Assembly: GCA_033296885.1 (NCBI GenBank)
Contig: MU863999.1
Span: 44,646 to 108,645, forward strand
Source of the DNA: Triangularia verruculosa
Lineage: Eukaryota; Ascomycota; Sordariomycetes; Sordariales; Podosporaceae
DNA: 64,000 nt
Direction: 5' to 3'
Below the pieces are notes generated by a model, which saw only the letters and a program-made list of their open reading frames with translations, was not told the DNA's origin and ran no database searches. Positions within the stretch are counted from its first letter, which is position 1; each line of letters begins with the position of its first letter. Made by a program: the position numbers and the translations under genes. This document shows positions 1-10,755 of the stretch, piece by piece.

Positions 1-178
1 AAAAGAATCTACTACCTATAAATACTAAGATAATATCGATAACGACGATTAAGAATGATGGGCTAAGTTAAAATTGTTGGGGATTTAGAAGGATAACCGC
101 TACCGGCTTTAGTATAATAATAGGGCCTACGTCGACTTAGAATAGCGGAAGACGTTAATTTAAGAGATCTATAAATCG

Positions 179-1425
179 AAATTCGGAGGATATATAGGAG
201 TAGTTAAGACGATAGAAAAAATCAAATAATATTTTAATTAGCTAGGAATAAGAAAGGACGTAGAAAAGACGTTATAAGAGTGTAATCTTTGTAAAAGAAT
301 AAGAGTAGAGAGATATAAACTGTATAGGTTTTTAGAGCCGTTGTTAGTAGTAGAGTAACCGTGGAGTTCTATATCGATAGACTTTATTATTAAACTACCA
401 GAATTTAAGGATATAACTATGGGCGTTAAATACGATAATATCTTGACGGTAGTCGATAGGCTTATTAAATAGATATACTTTTTGTCCTATAAGGAGACCT
501 GGACGGCGGAATAATTAGCGGATGTAGTATTTCGGAACGTTACGGTAATATATATATAGCTAAGGGAATTTATTACGGATTGTAATACTAAATTTGTATC
601 GAAGTTTTGGAAGGCTTTAATAGAATAAGTAGGAGTAAAAAGCAAGGTATCGTTAGTATACTACCCGTAGACGGACGGCTAGACGGAGAGGTTTAATTAG
701 ATCGTTGAATAATATTTTCGGAACTATATTAATTTCGAATAAGATAATTGGGTTAAACTTTTACTAGCGGTATAGCTTGTATATAATACGGTACTTACGG
801 AGATAATTAAAATTACATTATTCTTCGCGAACTACGGTTTTAAGGTAGATCTACGGTAAGGACTAGAAGTAAAGGTGCTTAGGGCGGTAGTAAAAATAGG
901 AAAGCTATATATATTATACGCTAAACTTAAGGAAGAGTTTGAGTTCGTTCGGAAATGTATATGTAAGTACTATAATATTAAACGGCTCGAGGGACTTCGT
1001 TTAAAAAGGGAGGATAAAGTATTTTTATTAATATGTAACTTACGTATAAAGAGGCCTAGTAAGAAATTAGATTATAAGTAAGTAGGATTATTTAAAGTTA
1101 AAAGAAAAATATCGGAGACGGTATACGAACTAAAGCTACCTAGTACGATATGCCTACGGTTATATACTTTTTACATCTTACTTTTAGAACCCGTATTACC
1201 GGCGAATAAAACTAATACTTAGGAGGTAGCGGAGGACGAGGAAGAAGAGTATAATATAGAAGAAATACTAAATTTACGGTTTAACGAAGGTCGATTAAAG
1301 TATTTAGTTAGTTAATTAGATTACTTAATTATAGATAATTTATAGGAATTAGTAATAAATCTAAATTATTTAAATAAACTAAAAAAATTCTATCGGTAAT
1401 ATCTAGACCGGCCTAAATAAAAAGA
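179..1425 (+). pseudogene. Retrotransposon integrase with C-terminal chromodomain, inactivated by RIP
   Basis: One frame starting at 179 reads through many stops as a retroviral-type integrase. The N-terminal zinc-binding region ends with CNLCKR near 285-300; its expected histidine after GG reads as tyrosine (CAT to TAT). The core has the D..F-x-S-x-F-W section (about 578-612) and the polymerase-linked YP-x-TDG-x-TER block at 662-692. The C-terminal chromodomain lies at about 1256-1420 (EEIL, GRLKYLV, then a DRP-like end). Stops replace Gln and Trp codons expected in the family. The longest open stretch, 875-1081, is only a piece of this dead gene. Chromoviruses use the chromodomain to target heterochromatin; this copy cannot make a functional protein. 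Confidence 0.85.
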
Positions 1426-1471
1426 ATAGTACCTAGATTCACGGGCGGTACCTATAAATCTAGATACAAAA

Positions 1472-1539
1472 CCCCGACGGGGATCAAACCCGCGCTTCCG
1501 ACGTAGTAGTCGACGTACTATACGCTATACTACAAAGTT
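1472..1539 (-). repeat. Degenerate tRNA-like sequence inside the retroelement
   Basis: On the minus strand this stretch has an A-box-like TAGTATAGCGT (plus 1522-1532) and a B-box-like GGTTTGATCCC (plus 1480-1490) at tRNA-like spacing. Restoring single C-to-T changes would give consensus Pol III boxes (GGTTCGATCCC). The anticodon arm pairs poorly (CGAC/GTCG around a six-base loop), and the acceptor stem does not close convincingly. It could be a RIP-mutated tRNA pseudogene, a tRNA-derived SINE head, or coincidence. Confidence 0.35.
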
Positions 1540-2399
1540 AATAAATATCTAGGGACCTACCTATAATTAGTACTACGAACCTTAACTGCCCTAGGAAGTT
1601 AGAAGAGTTCTACCGGAAGAATCCTAACCGACCATAGGAGTAGGATCAGTTAACTAGTCGAAGTTAGCAGGAGGCTCGAAAGTAATACTAGGATCGGAAG
1701 TGCCGATGGCCTCCTAATCTATAACACCGAAAGCGCCTAACGACTGGGCTTGGCCAATTAGGGATTGCTTGCCTAGTGGATCCATAGGCTCGGGCGAAGG
1801 GGGCGCTAAGGTATCCACCTTGTCCAACGACTTAATTCCCCGACGAAAGAGTTCGGTACCCCAGTTACGCATCGACTCGCGCTATTTACGCAGGCGAGTT
1901 AAAGAGCTTAGCGTCTCCGACAATAGATTCTCTTTCGCGGTAATTTCCTCTTTAATTCTCTTTTATTCCGATAAGTTTTTAATCACTATAATCGTTAGTA
2001 AAGGAAGGACTATTATATAGAACCTAGGTACCTACGAGAATCCACCACGTTTGGCCTATTATACGATTTACCTACTCGAACGTAGTTTAAATAACGGTCC
2101 GATCCCTCCTTTATAATATAGCGCTTTTGGGGTTTCGCGCGCTAGTAGCGGGAGTAAAGCATAACGATAACACCATTTTAATCGATCGAGGCGGAAAGAA
2201 CTATTCGTTTGCGAGTAGTATCGCAGTAACGTTTCTCTATACGACCCGTCATCGTTAAGTACACCGAAACGACCTTACGGAAGAAGAAAAGGAGAGGGAT
2301 TACTTACGCGCAGGAAAGAACGGTAGCGCTAAGGGTATAAGGATAACAACGTCGAGTCTTCCGGGACAAAAGACGTCGAGGGAGGAGCATCGTATCACA

Positions 2400-2945
2400 G
2401 ACCAACCATATAGCAGGGTCAGGCGGGGACTGCAGCTAACCATACCAGCCAATCGGAGGAAAGGGGCACAGCAGTAAGGCTACCAGGGTCAGAGGAGGCT
2501 TACCGCTTAGCAAAGGTGAGCCGGATCACCACGATTACCAGGCGAGCGTGGTGAGCGCAAGAAGGATCACTACGGGTCGCTGGTGAGCGCGGGTGATCCA
2601 GGTACGGAGGTACTTAAGGATTTATGGTCTATATATACGGAGGAACTAAATAGTTATAGATAGTTCCGCAGTATACAATCACAGCTTATATTCACGGTAT
2701 CTTGTATTTACATTAAGACATCTTGTTGTGCACTGTTTAACTGCACCGAACCAATTGTCAGAAGTTGCCTTCAACCGAGTATCCCTTTCAGAGGTTCTGT
2801 ACAGGGGTTCGTCACAACTCATGATTCCTTCATGTCCCGGATGATCCACCTCTTATTGGTCTATCCTCCTTTCCTCTGATTGGCTACCATGCCTCCTCTT
2901 TCCTATTGGTTGTTCCTTTCGGGTGTCCACATCATATTCGTGACA
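2400..2945 (+). repeat. LTR-like block with TATA motif and three ATTGG boxes
   Basis: This block is far less TA-rich than the DNA to its left. It contains repeated GGTGAGC and GTGATCC words (2510-2605), a TATATATA at about 2627 followed by a pyrimidine-rich leader-like stretch, and three ATTGG (CCAAT on the minus strand) words between 2853 and 2911. It ends at about 2944 with TTCGTGACA. This resembles the promoter and leader of a fungal gypsy LTR. Exact LTR ends, the primer-binding site and target-site duplication were not identified. Confidence 0.45.
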
Positions 2946-4814
2946 AACGGACAAGTAGTTTACTATATATATTCTCGCCGTCTTTACGTAATCTTTAAAT
3001 TATAATAATAAAAGCTATTTAACTAAATGTTTATAAATATAGGAATTTATAAGTGTCTTCTTCTATTAGAAAAATGGACAAGTTCGTCTATATCTAAAGT
3101 TGCAATTTTAATATAAATAGTAATTCTAATGGGTTTAATACCAGGCTACTGGCACACGCAAAGAGAAAAATGGAAGTCATGATCAGTTTTAGTTGCAGTA
3201 AGTATAGCCGAACGGTCCTTAGACCCACTTCAGCTCAGGGTAATGCTCACTGCGCTCACCTTTTGCTCACCTTGTGAGACCAATACGAACTGAGCCAAAA
3301 ATTTTGTCGGGTGTGACTATATAGGTATGAGGCGAATAGTCCTAACCTGGTAGGTACCACACAGGTCAGGTACCTATGCAATACCGCCTCCCTTAGAAAA
3401 CATCGGAATCCTGCGGCAAGACGCCGCTGCTTTGCATTGCATGAGAGCTGCCGCTCTCGACCTTAACTGCCGCGGTCCCCAGTTTTGACAAGTGGCCAGC
3501 AGCAGGCTTTGAGATCCAAATGCGGGATTCCGGCGGCAGAAGTAGGGAGTACCACCATGTTTCCTGTTTGGTGAATGTGGGACGTCGGAGGCTCCTGACG
3601 GGAGCTTGATCAAGTTTAGCGTTGGTCAAGATGGGAATGGTGGTCAAAACCAGTGTTACATCCGCGTCCGGGATCTCTGATCGGGCTTTGGGCCTGAGCA
3701 TGACCGCTTCTTTAAGATGTTCATTGACTCGGAGATGTGCCTAGGTTCGAGTACCTAAAAGAAAGAGAAAGACCGTGGAAAGGTTTGAGGGAGTGTTCTG
3801 TTTCAGCTATCATTTGAAGTGCGAGTGACAGAAGCCGCCTTCCAACCGTGACGGACCTGCGGATGTATCAATCAGTTTTTCTTTGTCAACCAAGCTTCCA
3901 AGGAGCCATCAACGCACGGGGACCGCCTCTAGCGATCGAATGCACGCCAAACCCATTCCTTTGCGCGAACAAAAACATGTTTCCTCTCACTGACAGCTCG
4001 GGGCCCTCTTTTACCTATACTGCCGGCGTCCCTACATATAATAGGCGGCGACTTGACCAGGGCTCTCCGCAATATCAAGGCCTAACAGGGCTTAAATCGA
4101 ACAAGTTCCGAACTACTACACTACATACCACCCTTCACCGCAACCTTGTCCGGGGACACACCGGCCGGCAAACCCAACCTCGCCATTCCCCTTGCCTTTG
4201 CGAGTGTGAGTCAAGATGATTTGAGCGTTGTCACCAACAAGGCTGAACAATGGCACCCGCCAAAACATGAGTACGTGTGTTTTCTGTTCCCTTGGACGAT
4301 TCCTGCTGTGGTATTGCTCATTTCATGTCCATCCGGGCAGTTTCGGTTTGACACCCAGACCCGTGACAATACCAGCGAACCAACTGGGGGCCCTGAACCA
4401 TTCCGTTTCCCCAGAGTTCGATAGTGCGGGTTGCAACCCTGCGAGGCGAGGGGAAAAAAAACGCTCCGCAGCCAAAGAAGCTCAGCAGTGCCGATCCTGA
4501 TCAATGCACTTGCTGATGAGTGGCTGCTGCCAGTTTGATGGATCGTCACATCGCGCCCCTTTTATCTAGGTTTGCTTTTTGAATTTTGGCTGGTAACGAG
4601 TTGCGGGGAAAAGCTACGCTTTTGCATCAAGGATGAGCACCTAGACACAACGGCCATATATGTTCCTTGGTGAGCCCCCGCTCACACGCCACCTGTGTCT
4701 TTTCTCGTTCTTTTCCGACCTGATGGGTGGCCATGGTCTCCGGGCCCCATCGATACCTATCTTCTACAACAACGTTAAGTGGAACACAGGAGAGAGGGAA
4801 TCCGGAACGCAAAT
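2946..4814. other. Intergenic stretch left of the receptor gene
   Basis: About 2950-3150 is AT-rich and looks like further RIP-affected DNA. From about 3160 the composition returns to genic levels. Several overlapping open frames (for example 3848-4219 and 4211-4549) run on both strands, but none has a recognisable domain or codon bias. I see no gene here. Confidence 0.5.
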
Positions 4815-6743
4815 ATGGGACCCGACCCAACAACAACCAGCACTGCCGGTGTTCCGCCATTCGAGGCACCACCAGCCAACTTTACCTTTCCAACCAACGG
4901 CACAAATTTCACGGTGGGATCTAACGACACGTTCCTGCCATGGGGGCCAATACCGACAGATGCTGGGAGGTCGTTGCAAGCAGATATTGTCGCCTGCGCG
5001 GTACTAACATGGCTGATCGCCCTGGGGTTTGTCGCCGTCAGGTTCTACACGAGAGGAAGGCTCAACAACGTGTTGGGGGCTTCGGATTGGTGTATCATCC
5101 CGGCATTGGTATTCTCGGCCGGTGTCACGGCCAGTTCTCTCGAGCGTAGGTCTTGCTGGCCGGAAACACCTATTCAAGACCGGACTGGACGCTGACAGGA
5201 AGATTAGAAATGGCCCGAGGAGCAGGAAAACACGCCTGGGAGGCAGATTGGATGCAGATGTCGGCACTGGAAAGGGCCGCGTGGTACGGGATACTGTTTT
5301 ACAACTTGAGTCTCACCTTCTCCCGGATCTCGATTCTGCTTCTGTATCGACGAATCTTCACCTACAGCTGGGCAAAGCGGGCTATTCAGATTGTGCTCGT
5401 CCTTGTGGTACTCATTGGGATCTGGTTGGTTGTCTCGGTCTGTACGGCGTGTATCCCTCTCGAGGCGTTCTGGAACTGGGGGCTCTTCTTCACCCAGGAG
5501 GTGTACTGCCAACCTGGGAACATTTGGTGGGCAAACGCAGCTTTGCATATTGTTAGTGATCTGGTGATTATGGCTTTGCCGGTAAGTCTTTTCATGTCAT
5601 GTTTATTGTTCTTGAGGCAGTCAAGGACTAGAAAGGCTGACAAAGCAAACCAGATGCCGGTGCTTTCTGCCTTGAAGCTGGCAAGACGTCAAAAGTACGC
5701 TCTTGTGGGGGTATTTGCTTTGGGCTTCTTGTAAGTCTTTGACCTTATTAGTATTCTAATTCCTCTTCACGGTCTAACCACATACCAAAAGCGTTTGCAT
5801 CGTCTCGATCATTCGCCTAGTCTACTTGATCGATGTAGTAAAAATGCAAGGTTACGACGCCACCTACAGCAGCGCCCAGATGATCTACTGGACCTCCGTC
5901 GAGGTCAATGCCGCGATCTGTTGCGCCTGCCTCATGACCCTCAAGCCACTGATCCAACGCCTCTTCCCTAGGTTACTCTCGCCGAACTCGGGCAGTAAAA
6001 CCCAAAGAGAAAACACCAGCCTCCAATGGATCGACCCCATCACCGGCCATCCTATCCGTCGCGACTCCCGACAGTCCTTCATTGGTCTCACTGCCCAGCT
6101 GGGGCGAAGGGGAAACCGCAGACTAAGCGACACATCGGATAAGACGTCCACTAAGCGCAAAGGAAGTCTCCTCCCTCAAGTCGAAGAACACGAAGGCGGA
6201 ACACTGTTGGTCAACCACGGACTTGCAGATTACAAAATGAACGCCAAGCCAGTCATGCACGGCGATTTGGAATCTCAACGAACATGCAGCGTTTCTGCCG
6301 GTGCTCGGCGTGGGTCGACACTTCACCCGCTCAACACAACCAACCATCGCAACGAAGACGACGATGACATCTCGCCGCTCGACACCAGTGGCGGGAGGTC
6401 ACCAGGTTCGGGTAGCCTACGAGCACCACCGAAGGCACACCTCAGGTTATCCATCCAAGTTACGAGGTCGGTGAAGGTAGAGAAGCATCCGAGGAGTCCA
6501 CAGCCAGGGGAGACATTCTCCGATGCTGGCGGGAGGTTGTCATCGCCACGGAGGAGGTCAGATCATGTTGATGGGATCAGCGATGACGATGATGAGGACG
6601 ATGACGATTGCGATCTGCCTGAAAGCCCGAGGAGAACGAGGAGGCGGAAGATGAGCCAACGGGAGAGGTATGCCGAGGACAGGGATAGAGATTACAGGGG
6701 CGAGAAGGTTGGGTCGGTGGCGAGGAGAGGGGCTGGCTCCTGA
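4815..6743 (+). CDS. Pth11-like receptor / fungal rhodopsin-domain integral membrane protein
   Basis: I read join(4815..5145, 5208..5581, 5654..5730, 5792..6743), 577 aa. The introns (62, 72 and 61 nt) start GTAGGT, GTAAGT and GTAAGT, and frame is kept at every junction. The N-terminus has N-glycosylation sites and no clear signal peptide. A seven-helix core of the fungal rhodopsin-domain (Pth11/SAT4-like) type follows, from TM1 at about residue 58 to about residue 275, including helices with LLLYRRIF and WANAALHIVSDLVIMALP. The rest is a long basic and acidic cytosolic tail with a DDDDEDDDD run and SPRR motifs. Family members are plasma-membrane sensors of surface or nutrient cues; the ligand is unknown. 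The ATG at 4815 is used because upstream in-frame codons lack an ATG. Confidence 0.85.
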
Positions 6744-9611
6744 GTTGTGGCTTGACGATTGTAATCTTTCATCTGTCTTATTTTCTAACCATCTGGCTGT
6801 ATTGGCATGTAGGCTACCATGGCCAACACCCTGCGGAGTTAAGGTCTGGGTTGGGATCATCGGTGAAGAGAAGTGGGCCGGATACCTCATGATGGAATGT
6901 GCTTTTTTTTCATAGGTAACAAAGGAAATGGGATGATACCAAGGAATTTTGTTGGCTCGAAGATATCTACCTTATCCAATGAACCAGACGCCTCTCTTGC
7001 ATGTTCGGTACCTAGGTACCTAGGTATCCATCACAAATTGTACCTGTCTCCCGAGACTAGTGCTAACCGAGCTGCTGTCAAACTCAGCTCACTGCCGTCT
7101 ACCGGCGCGCGATGTCATATTTCATGAACTCAGCCAACATGAACATGACACGACATGTTTCGCGGGATAAGTGGAGACTTTTGGATCTCCAACAAGAGGA
7201 ATCCTCCAGCCTGCTTTGGCAAGTCCAAGTGTGTGTGGACTGAGCTGAGTGGCTAGGTGAATTGTCCGCTCTTGGTGACACATCGTCGCCTCGATGTTAG
7301 GTGGGCTGGCTTTTTGACATCAAAGGCCACCACCGCTCACAAATGAACACGAACAATTGGCAACAAACCCGCGAGTTCAAAATGACGAAAAAAAAGTTCT
7401 GTCAGTGCTCACCGGCTGGGCTTTTCCCACTGCACATTGACGGTGGTGAGCACGTAAAAGAAATGACAACAACCCCTACCTTTTGAACCAAACAAACCGG
7501 GACTTCTACTAGCGCAACAACTGTTTGTCTTGTTCCCTTTCAGAAGAGTCTCGGCCCGGGAAACAGCCAGTTTTAAGCTTTTGCCAAGCTGAGGCTAAGC
7601 AGAGCCCACTCGGGCTCGGCGCATGCGGCGGTTCATGCAACATGATTCCCACGCCGGACGTTAGCCCGGAGCTTTGAGCCAGTACTTTCCAAGAAGCCGA
7701 GATTTTTCGGTGGTGCTCGGGGTTTTGCTTCAACCGCCTTGGCTGACGATGTGTGATGTGGGCTAATTGCCTAGTTGGTAATACGATGCCGAAGAATGAG
7801 CGTCGGTGGGTTTCTTGGGCTTGGGACATGGTTTTCTTCCCGGGCCTTTTGCCCTGATTTGGTAGTTGGGTTGAGGCTCGGCGGGCTGGCGGGAGGGGCT
7901 TTTTTGCCTGGACCTATCTAGAACGTGTAGGGCTGACGGTCCGGTTTTGATGGCGCGGTATTCCGGGAGATGACAACCGGGTGGTTATTGAATCGCATTG
8001 TTGGGTTTGAGACAGGCTGATGTAAGTGTCAACGGTGTGGTTGTGGTGGCGTTTTTTCTGGGGAGGGCGGGGAAAGGATGCGCAAATACGAGGAGTTGGT
8101 AGGAAAGGTGCCAAAGCTTGAGTCGGTGGTGCGAAACGTGTCAGTTGAAGGGTCATGCCCGTTCATCAATAAGTGGCCAACAATGAGGTTCTTGGGAATT
8201 GCTTGGTGTCAAAACCGTTTGTTGACAAGACCCCTGAGAATGGAAAGAATCCGTCCCAGGGTGGTGGCTCCACGAGACCCCTGACGCTCGAGCGTCACAA
8301 CCCTGAAAAGAAAAAAAAAATCTTGGACTCACGATAAGGCCTTCTGTCTCCACCGACTTGCGGTTACAACCGGCGAGGCGGAGATAATTCGGTCTTGTAC
8401 AATCTCGATGTCGATGAAATAAAGGTGGACATTTGTGCGAGACCGGCGATGGCACTTGGCTTTTTTGGGGGCAGTGGGAAGGGCGACGATAATCTGCCCA
8501 GCACAAGCATTTTGGCGAAAAAAACAAGCAACGAGATCCCCGACGAAGGGATCAACAAACGGCCGAGTCAAGCAAGGAACCGACGTGATTCCCAAGTTGT
8601 TGACGAAGCCAAGGTCAAGGTTTGGCGGCCGGGTTCTTCTGCTGCTGAGAAGGCTCCCAGACGACGTCATTCATCATAGTTGAGCCCGCACATGGATCCT
8701 CTGTCGCGAACACCCCCACACGGCGGCGCGCAAAGCCGCTGGTCGGTCGATGAGGCTTCTGAACTCTTTATTGGGCATCGGTTGTCGGTGGTGGCCGCCA
8801 TCTTCTGCAGGTACAAAGGTACGTTGCTAGATCGGACATAGAATGGACACGAGATGGGACGGCGAGAAAGTGTTGGTTCAGGCCGTTTACACTAGGGTTC
8901 GGCTCCTGTGCCAGAAGATCGAGGATCCCCGGTTGAGCACTCGGCCGGCCTGCGATTGTATCCACCGCAGGTCCGGCAATTACGCCGTGTGTCCCCTGTG
9001 AGGCTCTTGCCGTCTCCTGACTCATTCATGATCGTGAGCACTTTTGAGGCTGACATTTTGACAGCCGCATGCTGGACTCGAAGGTTACCTACTAGATGAA
9101 AATGCATCTCTTATATGCGTGCCCACTAGGGCCGCCCTTTCGACAGCGGCTTGTCTCGAACTAGTCCGGGAAACTTGATGGGTTGTGGACTGTCAAGAAT
9201 GGCCCGATCCAGACATCCGCATGTCTTGGGTACACCGGTCCCAACCAAGCTGGATCGATGGCCTGCTCTTCCGTGCGCCCAGCTTCGTCTTCCACTTTGC
9301 CAAGGTGACGGGGATCTCGAGCTGTCAGCACTCCACAGAAGCATGTTCCATAGTGATCGAATCTTGCGGGGTGCGCCTGCTTGTTTCTTCTCTTCTTAAA
9401 GTCACGAAGCCGCCCCCATCACCGTCGTCGTCCGAACAACCCCCGCCCCCCTTACACACCTCTCAAAGCTGTCTTGTCATCTCAGCTGGACAGACAGCCA
9501 CCCGTCTCCAGCCTCACCCACCCTCCCATCCCACCCTCAACCCCCTAGGACCCCAGCCAGCCCATCAACACCATCCGAACCGTGCCACCAGCCTCAGAGC
9601 CAACCGTCAAC
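6744..9611. other. Intergenic stretch between receptor and nitrite transporter
   Basis: There is no supportable gene in 2.9 kb. Overlapping short frames on both strands (for example 7509-7829 minus, 8395-8683 plus) have no domain similarity that I recognise. A tandem TACCTAGG palindrome lies at 7008-7027. The last 200 bp before 9612 are C-rich, as in many fungal promoters and leaders. Confidence 0.5.
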
Positions 9612-10755
9612 ATGGCTGTCACGCACGTCCACGTCGACAACATGGCCAACATGGCGGGCTACACGCCCAAGGAGACGGCCGAGTTGATGTCTCGCATCGG
9701 CGCCCAGAGAGGAAGAGCACGCCCTGACAAGATCTTCTTCTCAGCCTTCATGGCCGGCTGCCTTGTCAGTTTCACGTCGGCATCCGCCGTCATCGCCACT
9801 GCCTCCCCCTGGTTCCAAGAAAACGCGCCCGGTCTGATCAGGATGATCAGCGGCTTGATCTTTCCCAGCGGTATCGTCATGATCTTGATCTCGGGCTCCG
9901 AGCTCTTCACTGGTTCCAACATGATCACTGGTATTTCCTGGATGCACGGAAGACTTCCGCTGAAGAACCTCCTACTGCACTGGTTCCTTTGCTTCTGGGG
10001 TAACATGGCTGGCGCTTTGTTCGTGATGGCTATCATTGTTGGCTGTAAGCTCGATCCTTTGTTGACGTGTCTTGTCTAGTTGCTGTGTACTGACCTGTGT
10101 GGTCTCTCTTCCCAGATGGTGGTGTCTTCGACAATGAGGTCTTCAAGAAGCAGGCGATTGCGAATGCCCAAGCCAAACAGATCCACCCCCAATGGCATCA
10201 GATCTTCCTGCGCGCCATCGGTTGTAACTGGCTGGTTTGCCTGTCCTGCTATCTCGGCCTCCAGGCTAAGGATGTGACCTCCAAGGTAGCGGGCATGTGG
10301 TGGCCCATCTTCGCTTTCGTCACTATGGGGCTGGAGCACGTTGTCGCCAACATGTTCTTCATCCCGATTGGCATCTTCCTGGGCGCGCCTGGTGTTAGCG
10401 TTGGTCTTTACATCTGGAAAGGTATGCTCCTCGGCCTCTTCCCTGCTCGTTGTTGTCCATGGTGCTAACTTACCCTCGACTAGGCCTTATTCCCACCACT
10501 CTCGGGAACATGCTTGGTGGCGGTGTCTTTTGCGGTTTCTTCTACTACTACATGCATCTCTTGGGAGAGGATCCTATCGCTGTTGATGGTGTCTATTACC
10601 AGCAGCCGGAGCGTTCTCTGGAGGAGGGTAACCTGTTTGCCATCCGCAGCGGCACCATTGTTGAGGACCGCGGTGGAAAGAGCAGCAACTCCAGCGGGGA
10701 GTTTCAGCGCACTGCCCAAGCACCTACCACTGTGACTACCAGCAAGGTTCAGTAG
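9612..10755 (+). CDS. Formate/nitrite transporter family protein
   Basis: I read join(9612..10044, 10116..10421, 10484..10755), 336 aa; the introns are 71 and 62 nt. The start is the ATG in CAACATGGC. The protein has about six membrane helices and FNT-family landmarks. These include the segment after PDKIFFSAFMAGCLVSF, the discontinuous helix with GSELFTGSN and the helix pair around WGNMAGALFV, plus the later motif GLEHVVANMFFIP, a hallmark of the FocA/NirC fold. FNT proteins form pentameric channels for formate or nitrite. The best-known fungal member is the Aspergillus nitrite transporter NitA, so nitrite uptake is likely. Neighbours do not include nitrate-assimilation enzymes, so the substrate is inferred from family alone. 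The C-terminal tail is hydrophilic and Ser/Thr-rich. Confidence 0.93.

Larger units (their letters stand above)
1..2945 (+). mobile_element. RIP-degraded Ty3/gypsy (chromovirus) retrotransposon, 3' part
   Basis: The left edge of the window is the 3' part of an LTR retrotransposon. It holds an integrase and chromodomain reading frame (about 179-1425), a tRNA-like relic, a TA-rich stretch without a frame, and an LTR-like block from about 2400. DNA up to about 2350 is strongly enriched in TA. Glutamine codons expected in the integrase are TAA or TAG, which is the C-to-T signature of repeat-induced point mutation. The 5' part (gag, protease, reverse transcriptase) lies outside the window. The right boundary is uncertain; I place it near a TTCGTGACA at about 2944, because LTRs usually end in CA, but I did not find the matching 5' LTR. 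Confidence 0.8.

Noticed and set aside
875..1081. 68-codon ORF as an independent gene
   Set aside because: It is the only stop-free piece of the RIP-damaged integrase frame.
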